64,000 nucleotides of DNA from an uncultured Bacteroidia bacterium. Lineage in GTDB: Bacteria > Bacteroidota > Bacteroidia > Bacteroidales > F082. Made by a program: the position numbers and the translations under genes. Positions within the stretch are counted from its first letter, which is position 1, and each line of letters begins with the position of its first letter. Where the stretch lies: contig CADBZW010000004.1 of assembly GCA_902799345.1 (NCBI GenBank), forward strand, positions 62,001 through 126,000, written 5' to 3'. The notes beneath the pieces were generated by a model. That model was not told the origin of the DNA, searched no databases, and saw only the letters and a program-made list of their open reading frames with translations. Shown here piece by piece: positions 59,356 through 64,000 of this stretch.

Positions 59356-59778
59356 CTATTTGTTGTTTGAATCACTAATTGCTTGAAACAAGGCCATTTT
59401 CAAATCGTTTTTTAAGAGTTCCCTGATGTCATTTAGGCAATGGCTTTTCATATCTTGTATATGTTTTACGTCAAGTACCCAAGGCAATTCAATGATTGAA
59501 TTGGAGAGGATGTAATTTGCCGTTTCTGAACTTATATTGAACTCTTTGATAAGATTAGTTTGTGCGTCATTTTCCCCACTGCGTCTGATGACAGCGATGA
59601 GTTCTTCCACCTTTATACTGTTACAGCTTCGTTGCAGTTTTTCAAGTTCTATCAAAATACGTAAATGCTTAGCAAGCGCTCGACAAATGTCGCCGAAATT
59701 CTCGGCAACAAATTCGTCAAAGTCAGCTTCAATGGACAGAAGAGTGTCGTTTTGTTGTTGGGCAAGTTTCAGATTCAT
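59356..59778 (-). CDS. Small all-helical protein with a GyrA-like helical segment
   Basis: A 140-residue predominantly helical, soluble protein. Not a family I can name. Residues ~50-95 (EELIAVIRRSGENDAQTN, then LIKEFNISSETANYILS) resemble the coiled-coil domain of GyrA/ParC, where EVIRxSKdp..A...L...F.LSe.QA.AIL is typical. There is no catalytic tyrosine or DNA gate, so it is not a topoisomerase. Possible interpretations are a decoy or interaction domain, or a chance helical similarity. It precedes the phosphoesterase gene by 12 bp. Confidence 0.6.
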   Translation of the reverse strand: MNLKLAQQQNDTLLSIEADFDEFVAENFGDICRALAKHLRILIELEKLQRSCNSIKVEELIAVIRRSGENDAQTNLIKEFNISSETANYILSNSIIELPWVLDVKHIQDMKSHCLNDIRELLKNDLKMALFQAISDSNNK

Positions 59779-59850
59779 TTATTTTGGTATTTTATTGTTA
59801 TAAAAAGGTGTTGATACTCCAGGTCTTTGACCACTTTTTGAACTCAGCGA

Positions 59851-60303
59851 CTATAAGTCCTTCCATGTCTTCATGTCCTCAAGTAGCCATTTTTCGACGA
59901 GTTCAGGCATGTGTTTGATACCCCAGCACAGGGCTCGTAGTGTGTCTTCATCAAATTCCTTTTCATCGATGATGTCCAAACTCATTTCCTTGAAAGCCTC
60001 ATCCGAAAAGCCAAACCCGATATCCCATTTTCCGTAATACTCGGGGTCGTACTCGTCGCAAAGAAACGGCATCAGTTCCACTAACGGTTCCTTGACTTGT
60101 TCCTCTGTGAAATTGTTGCCGCATCCGGCTTTCAGTTTGTCGCCCTGCCACATTTCAGCTGCGGTATAAACCACAGTTCGGTAGCCTAAACTCATGCCGC
60201 ACTCTTGCATGTAAGCCTTGGTCAGCAGGCGCAAGGCTTCTAAGACATCCATTTTTTCGCCTTCTTCGGCGTACTTTTCAAATAGTTTCTCTGTTTCTGT
60301 CAT
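59851..60303 (-). CDS. Hypothetical acidic protein
   Basis: A 150-residue, acidic, mainly helical protein (EKLFEKYAEEGEKMDVLEAL, DEYDPEYYGKWDIGFGFSDEA), without signal peptide or membrane helix. No family recognised. It lies 15 bp after a small zinc-finger membrane protein gene, so the two are probably co-transcribed. Confidence 0.6.
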   Translation of the reverse strand: MTETEKLFEKYAEEGEKMDVLEALRLLTKAYMQECGMSLGYRTVVYTAAEMWQGDKLKAGCGNNFTEEQVKEPLVELMPFLCDEYDPEYYGKWDIGFGFSDEAFKEMSLDIIDEKEFDEDTLRALCWGIKHMPELVEKWLLEDMKTWKDL

Positions 60304-60318
60304 AACATTGTTTTTAAT

Positions 60319-60567
60319 TCATGATAAAATCCCTATGATGATTAAGATAGCCAAAACAATGACAACCGTGATGATGAGGTTTTTGATAAACCTGCCCACT
60401 CTTTGGGCAAAACTCAGATTATCTTCTGCCTCGTCGGCACTCGTCAGATTGTTTTCACCTTCCAGCGCGCATTTCTTGGAACAGTAGTACCTCCTGTTCC
60501 ATCGAGGGCCACCCGTGTACCCTTTTCCATCGGGGAAATACTTCCCACACCATTCGCAATTTGCCAT
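60319..60567 (-). CDS. Small protein with a zinc ribbon and a C-terminal membrane helix
   Basis: An 82-residue protein: an N-terminal CEWCGKYF and YYCSKKC pair (four cysteines, zinc-binding), an acidic linker, and a C-terminal helix (FIKNLIITVVIVLAILIIIG, residues 61-80). This is a tail-anchored zinc-ribbon layout facing the cytoplasm. Function unknown. It is the first gene of a two-gene unit. Confidence 0.65.
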   Translation of the reverse strand: MANCEWCGKYFPDGKGYTGGPRWNRRYYCSKKCALEGENNLTSADEAEDNLSFAQRVGRFIKNLIITVVIVLAILIIIGILS

Positions 60568-60611
60568 ATTTCTTTCTGTTTAAATTAAACTTTGATTTTA
60601 AGGGGTGTCTA

Positions 60612-60627
60612 AGTCCCCGAAGGGACT
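60612..60627 (-). terminator. Hairpin after the SLOG gene
   Basis: AGTCCC-CGAA-GGGACT forms a 6-bp stem with a tetraloop directly at the SLOG gene stop; there is no T run, so it may instead be an mRNA-stabilising hairpin. Confidence 0.4.
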
Positions 60628-60980
60628 CAGACGTTGTAAATCCTGACAATTTTATTCTGTGCTTGGGCTTTTCGGATGGTGTCCCAAGTGCCTTTGCTCG
60701 ATGCCGTGACAAAGGCAAGGATAATGTCAGAGTTTTCGACAATAGTCGTGTTTCGTTTCAGAGGAGCGCCGCGACCATAGAGGCTGTAGTCAGGCTTGAA
60801 TTCTTCCAGAGGGTAGCCGTGTTCCGAAGCGTATCGGGCTGCCAGCGTATCTGCGCCTTTGGCACCACCTGAAACGATCTTTTCAAATTTAATCTTGGTT
60901 TTTTCGACAAAGTTGTCGATTGTTTCGGCCAGAAGAGAGTAATCCAAGAACTCCCTGGAGCCAACGATTCCCAATCTCAT
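60627..60980 (-). CDS. SLOG/DUF2493-like nucleotide-binding protein
   Basis: A 117-residue Rossmann-like protein matching the YspA/DUF2493 branch of the SLOG superfamily: MRLGIVGSREFLDYSLL at the start, IVSGGAKGADTLAARYA as the nucleotide-binding loop, and NTTIVENSDIILAFVT. The SLOG fold is related to LOG and DprA domains and often binds nucleotides or their derivatives, sometimes within defence or stress systems. The start at 60980 is chosen since the preceding stretch of the longer frame is hydrophobic and atypical. No effector gene is directly linked. Confidence 0.78.
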   Translation of the reverse strand: MRLGIVGSREFLDYSLLAETIDNFVEKTKIKFEKIVSGGAKGADTLAARYASEHGYPLEEFKPDYSLYGRGAPLKRNTTIVENSDIILAFVTASSKGTWDTIRKAQAQNKIVRIYNV

Positions 60981-61112
60981 TTTCAGTATTTTAAAGAACA
61001 AAAGTTTCGTGAAACAGGATACCAATACGATGACGCACCTCGCAATGAAATCAATTTGGTTGTAAATCACTAAGAGACAAGGAAATAACAATCAAAAATT
61101 TATGTGCGTAAA

Positions 61113-61146
61113 TTTGTGCGTAAATAGCGTAATTTTTCTATCTTTG
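61113..61146 (+). promoter_or_regulatory. Promoter with direct repeats for the integrase-like gene
   Basis: TTTG (61113-61116), 22 bp, TATCTTTG (61139-61146). GTGCGTAAAT occurs twice (61104-61113 and 61116-61125), a 12-bp period overlapping the -33 element; a protein-binding site is possible. Confidence 0.5.
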
Positions 61147-61165
61147 CACACAAAATAGCATTCTT

Positions 61166-61837
61166 ATGTCCGTAAGATTTACCTTAGAGAGGCGAACCAA
61201 CAAGTTTGGCGAGTGTCCCATCAGGCTATCATGGAGTTTTGGTGGTCTGCGTTATCAAACCACCTTGGGCTATTCCATCAAGAAAGCAAATTGGGATGAG
61301 ATGAGAAAGCTGGTAAAGGCCAGAACGCACAACTACAAAGGGCAAACAGCTGACGACATCAATTTCTACATCAAGCGCATCGGTCTTGTAGCAATGGGTA
61401 TTGAGCGACATTATGTTGGAAATGAAAAAGCCCTTACCAAGGGCAGGATGAAGCAAGCGGTCAGCGATATCCTATCTAATACTATTGCCCGCACAGATGA
61501 CGTTATAGAACGCTGCATTGAAGGCATAGAGCCTCATTACCAATCAGCTACCGGTTACTACCGAGACCAACTGTATAGATATTATAAGTTTTTGTGCGAT
61601 GCCCAATATCATCACATTACATTCTATATCCTTCAACAACAAAAAGTTCGTCTGGCTGTGCTGGCTATCTAATATCATCACATTACATTCTATATCCTTC
61701 AACAACTATTTGGAAAAGGTGAAAGAATTGCCGCACCTTCCACAAGTTGTAAATCCAAGAATACAAAAGACGAAAAGAAATCTAAAACAGCTTATGATTT
61801 TGAGGAAGTCGACTATAAAGAGGTGTTTGGGAGATAA
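61166..61837 (+). pseudogene. Tyrosine-recombinase-like N-terminal fragment damaged by a direct duplication
   Basis: The open frame 61166-61672 (168 residues) begins like the Arm-DNA-binding and SAM-like parts of Bacteroidota phage-type integrases (RFTLERRTNKFGECPIRLSW, GYYRDQLYRYYKFL). There is no catalytic R-H-R-Y domain. A 36-bp direct repeat (61605-61640 and 61671-61706, period 66 bp) introduces a stop; without it the same frame would continue to 61837, giving about 201 residues ending DYKEVFGR. Even repaired it lacks a catalytic domain, so it is a remnant or a stand-alone binding domain. Confidence 0.6.
61605..61706 (+). repeat. 36-bp direct repeat (two copies, 30-bp spacer)
   Basis: AATATCATCACATTACATTC... 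is present identically at 61605-61640 and 61671-61706. The junction creates the TAA that ends the integrase-like frame. Confidence 0.95.
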
Positions 61838-61867
61838 ATCCTTCTGTCTAGTGTCAATGCAAAAAAA

Positions 61868-61896
61868 GTTCGGGCGGATTGATGGTCCGTCCGAAC
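61868..61896. terminator. Hairpin between the integrase-like remnant and the nuclease-like gene
   Basis: GTTCGGGCGGA and TCCGTCCGAAC pair with one mismatch and are flanked by A-rich sequence; likely a terminator. The rest of 61838-61955 shows no gene. Confidence 0.55.
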
Positions 61897-61955
61897 AAAT
61901 GTCTATGGCATGATCAACACTCTATTAGATATTAACTCTCGTGAAATTGATATTA

Positions 61956-62780
61956 TCAAAGTTTATTATTGACTTGTTTTAGAGAATAACCATCTACAAC
62001 AGTTTGCGAGCCAAAACCGTATTGAGGTTTCTGTTTCATTTCTTCGAAAATCCCACTCGAATTTCCTTTTCTATATTCTGGACAACAAATAACCTCATTC
62101 TCGATAATGTAAAACGGTAGTTTTTCAGGATAGAGTATGAGTTTCCTAGCGCTCTCTTGTAGTATTTGTTCAAATCCTTGCATTTTGATGATACTAGATT
62201 TTTCATAGAATAATTGATATACCAAAATGGGATACTTGCAATCATAACAAGCAGAGGCGACCCTATGTAAAAACTGATATGGAAAATCATCAATACATAA
62301 TAGTTCATCCGCAGTAGATATTTCACATCTTTTGTTCAAATGAATGTAATCAATCCAGCACTGAATAATCGATTTCCTATGACGAGGCTCTTCATCAGGA
62401 TGATTCTTCTTATACCAATCTTTTAATAGCGGACTATACCCTTCTTCATTTTTATATTCAGTGAATTTTGCTTCTATTGTAATTCTGGCATCTTCACCAA
62501 AAATGATCATTAAATCAGTCATTGAAGGTTTCGAGTACTGTAACGTACTTCCCGTTTTTTTGTTCTTATATGCAGGAGTAGGATATTCAAAACAATAATC
62601 CGCCAATTGTGGATCTTTTTTTATTCCTAAACAAGAAAAGAGTTCCTTTTTTAAGTCCTTGTTTCGGTCTGGATGCCAGAAGTCTGCTAAAGGCAGAGAC
62701 GATGTCTTGGATGAATTTGTTTTTGTTGTTGAGAGTACATCAAGCACCTGATTGAAACTATGACAATAAACAGAATACAT
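61956..62780 (-). CDS. PD-(D/E)XK nuclease-like protein
   Basis: A 274-residue protein in an AT-rich stretch. The core motif is TDLMIIFGEDARITIEAKF: D89, then E103-A-K105, the arrangement of PD-(D/E)XK nucleases, with a mainly helical C-terminal half (YILVYQLFYEKSS region). It resembles restriction-endonuclease-like orphans of Bacteroidales in my reading, but I cannot name a family with confidence. No methyltransferase is visible nearby. It has its own -7 box (62870-62877). Lower GC content than the core genes suggests recent acquisition. Confidence 0.6.
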   Translation of the reverse strand: MYSVYCHSFNQVLDVLSTTKTNSSKTSSLPLADFWHPDRNKDLKKELFSCLGIKKDPQLADYCFEYPTPAYKNKKTGSTLQYSKPSMTDLMIIFGEDARITIEAKFTEYKNEEGYSPLLKDWYKKNHPDEEPRHRKSIIQCWIDYIHLNKRCEISTADELLCIDDFPYQFLHRVASACYDCKYPILVYQLFYEKSSIIKMQGFEQILQESARKLILYPEKLPFYIIENEVICCPEYRKGNSSGIFEEMKQKPQYGFGSQTVVDGYSLKQVNNKL

Positions 62781-62869
62781 AATTGTTTGATTTAGATATA
62801 GTTAACTCAAAAAATATTTAAGTACAAAAAGAAAAGACAAGAAAAGATTCCGTCCATTATTCCAACCTT

Positions 62870-62877
62870 CAAAGATA
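62870..62877 (-). promoter_or_regulatory. -7 box for the nuclease-like gene
   Basis: CAAAGATA reads TATCTTTG on the minus strand, about 90 bp before the ATG at 62780. Confidence 0.4.
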
Positions 62878-62910
62878 AAGAATTTTCGGGAAATCTGCTT
62901 GATTTTTTCT

Positions 62911-62928
62911 TCGATTTTATAATCGAAT
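62911..62928. promoter_or_regulatory. Palindrome overlapping the RCK gene promoter
   Basis: TTCGATT-TTAT-AATCGAA is a perfect 7-bp inverted repeat at the expected -33 position relative to the TATTTTTG box at about 62940-62947. A repressor site is possible. Confidence 0.45.
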
Positions 62929-62993
62929 GCTTTTTTCTGTATTTTTGCATCAAGCATTATGCGAGCTTTCCTATCTATAATAAGACCAATGCC

Positions 62994-64000
62994 ATGAAAA
63001 AGAGTTTTCTTTTAGGAATAGACAGGTTTCTTTCTGGAAAATTTTTGAAACAACTTGCTGTTGCTTTTATACCTTTCTTATCGGTATTGATTGTCGTATC
63101 ATTGGTTTACATTTTCAACAATAAGAGAGATGGCTCTATTGGAGAAAAAGTAGCCCAAGCGTTTGTCGACATGACCAACCCTGAAACCGTACGTGATTCC
63201 GTTTATTATTCAACTCAACTTATTCCAAAACAAATTGAGCAAAGCGTGACGGAGATTGAGGAGAATTATCACAAGCCTAGTTTCGGGACTGTAATTGGAT
63301 TGGTAGTAGTGTATTTTTTGGGCGCTGTGTTTTTCACCGGCTTACTGATTGCGACATTCACAAATATTTGGCGTGCTCGTGCTGAGAAATTCCGACGAGG
63401 CAAGGTAGATTACCATTTTTCTGGGCACATCGTGTTCTTAGGGTATAATAGTCTGGTACCAGGGTTGATTCAGAAAATCTGTGAAGAGAGAGATGACAAC
63501 ATCAAAGAGGTTCGCATAGTAGTAGGTGTAGAAAACAACGCTTCTACTGTATGTGATAAAATAAAAAACAGACTATTTAATGATTACCGTGATCGGGTTG
63601 TCGTGTTACAAGCAGATGGTTGTAACATGAAAGATTTGGAACGATTACGCATTTCATTTGCCAAAGAAGTATATATCATTGGCGAGCATGATGATGCTTA
63701 TAATCTCAAGTGTTACCGAACCATTTATGAGCTTTCATTGTGTGGAAAATCAAGAGAGACGGAAATGCCTCAATGCTATGTAAATCTGCATTCGCAAGCC
63801 ACACTCACGCTTTTCCGCACCTATGCCAGTTCTGGTGAATTGGGCATTGACTTTGCAAATTTCCATTCTTTCAGTTTCTATGATGAATGGGCACGTACAA
63901 TGATACAAAAAGAGTGGATATTTAACGAAGAACTTCAGGACCACTTTTTCATAGCAGGTATGACCGAAATGGGAGTCGCTCTCGCCCGCAAAGTTGCATT
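62994..64000 (+). CDS. Two-helix RCK-domain (CASTOR/POLLUX-like) ion-channel-like protein, 3' end outside window
   Basis: The frame from ATG 62994 stays open to the window end (335 codons). Membrane helices at about residues 19-40 and 98-120 flank an extracytoplasmic loop of about 57 residues. A first Rossmann/TrkA-N-like RCK domain starts at 144 (HIVFLGYNSLVPGLIQ), with VVLQADGCNMKDLERLRIS resembling the NAD-binding half; a second begins near 317 (HFFIAGMTEMGVALARKVA). This layout recalls the CASTOR/POLLUX and related TrkA-domain ion channels. No selectivity-filter sequence (TVGYG type) is visible. Conductance is therefore inferred, not shown. Confidence 0.72.
   Translation, partial: MKKSFLLGIDRFLSGKFLKQLAVAFIPFLSVLIVVSLVYIFNNKRDGSIGEKVAQAFVDMTNPETVRDSVYYSTQLIPKQIEQSVTEIEENYHKPSFGTVIGLVVVYFLGAVFFTGLLIATFTNIWRARAEKFRRGKVDYHFSGHIVFLGYNSLVPGLIQKICEERDDNIKEVRIVVGVENNASTVCDKIKNRLFNDYRDRVVVLQADGCNMKDLERLRISFAKEVYIIGEHDDAYNLKCYRTIYELSLCGKSRETEMPQCYVNLHSQATLTLFRTYASSGELGIDFANFHSFSFYDEWARTMIQKEWIFNEELQDHFFIAGMTEMGVALARKVA

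Noticed and set aside
61599..61913. 104-codon frame across the integrase-region repeats.
   Set aside because: It is in a different frame from the integrase-like sequence and merely encodes the direct repeat twice.

Overview
The window is a 64-kb piece of a Bacteroidota genome, most likely Bacteroidales. The basis is: many gene starts preceded by the Bacteroidota-type -7 box TAnnTTTG, with a TTG/TTTG about 19-25 bp upstream at several of them; several secreted proteins with type IX secretion (T9SS) type A sorting domains; C10 (streptopain-like) proteases; a Na+/H+ membrane pyrophosphatase; and Bacteroidota-typical orphan families. Most of it is a moderately GC-rich core chromosome. The last ~5 kb (from about 58.7 kb) is poorer in GC and looks accessory. 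There are two tRNA genes (Tyr, Arg) and no rRNA or CRISPR.

Layout. 0-4.2 kb: the end of a membrane protein overlapping ligA, then enolase, which is broken by an exact 32-bp tandem duplication. 4.3-7.3 kb: an AbiE-type toxin/antitoxin pair and a MalY/PatB aminotransferase. 7.3-12.2 kb: tRNA-Tyr, an RRM protein, tRNA-Arg, a DUF2007 protein, a phosphodiesterase, a LolD-like ATPase and a TPR protein with an alanine-rich tandem repeat. 12.1-16.2 kb: an orphan membrane protein, endonuclease III, an orphan, a LolC/E-like permease and a NamZ muramidase. 16.2-19.7 kb: a compact operon coding a SpoIIE/RsbU-type phosphatase, an RsbW-type kinase, a STAS protein, a (p)ppGpp synthetase and an HD alarmone hydrolase. 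19.8-28.3 kb: a small-molecule kinase, an aminotransferase, DUF1573, the pyrophosphatase, a bifunctional nuclease, and a nucleoside transporter - thyA - folA run for nucleoside uptake and dTMP synthesis.

28.4-36.1 kb is a secretome block on the minus strand: two C10 proteases, a so-called asparagine synthetase B family protein, a small T9SS cargo protein, and a deletion remnant in which a signal peptide is joined out of frame to a T9SS tail. 36.1-41.4 kb: an HhH protein, an NSS-type sodium symporter, upp, a FemAB/GNAT-like protein and a polysaccharide deacetylase. 41.5-52.4 kb, plus strand: dnaX, an M13 peptidase lipoprotein, an acyltransferase, an orphan membrane protein and a 1582-residue T9SS-exported modular protein. 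52.5-58.6 kb, minus strand: DUF58, thioredoxin, and a DnaE fused at its N-terminus to a DEDDh proofreading exonuclease. 58.7-64 kb: small orphans, a metallophosphoesterase, a SLOG protein, an integrase-like fragment damaged by a direct duplication, a PD-(D/E)XK nuclease-like protein, and the start of a two-helix RCK-domain channel-like protein that runs off the window.

Most notable: the partner-switching/alarmone operon, where a phosphorylation switch that classically releases a sigma factor sits with ppGpp synthesis and hydrolysis; the exonuclease-polymerase fusion; the enolase duplication; and the T9SS cargo remnant. All functions are read from sequence motifs; no database search was run.
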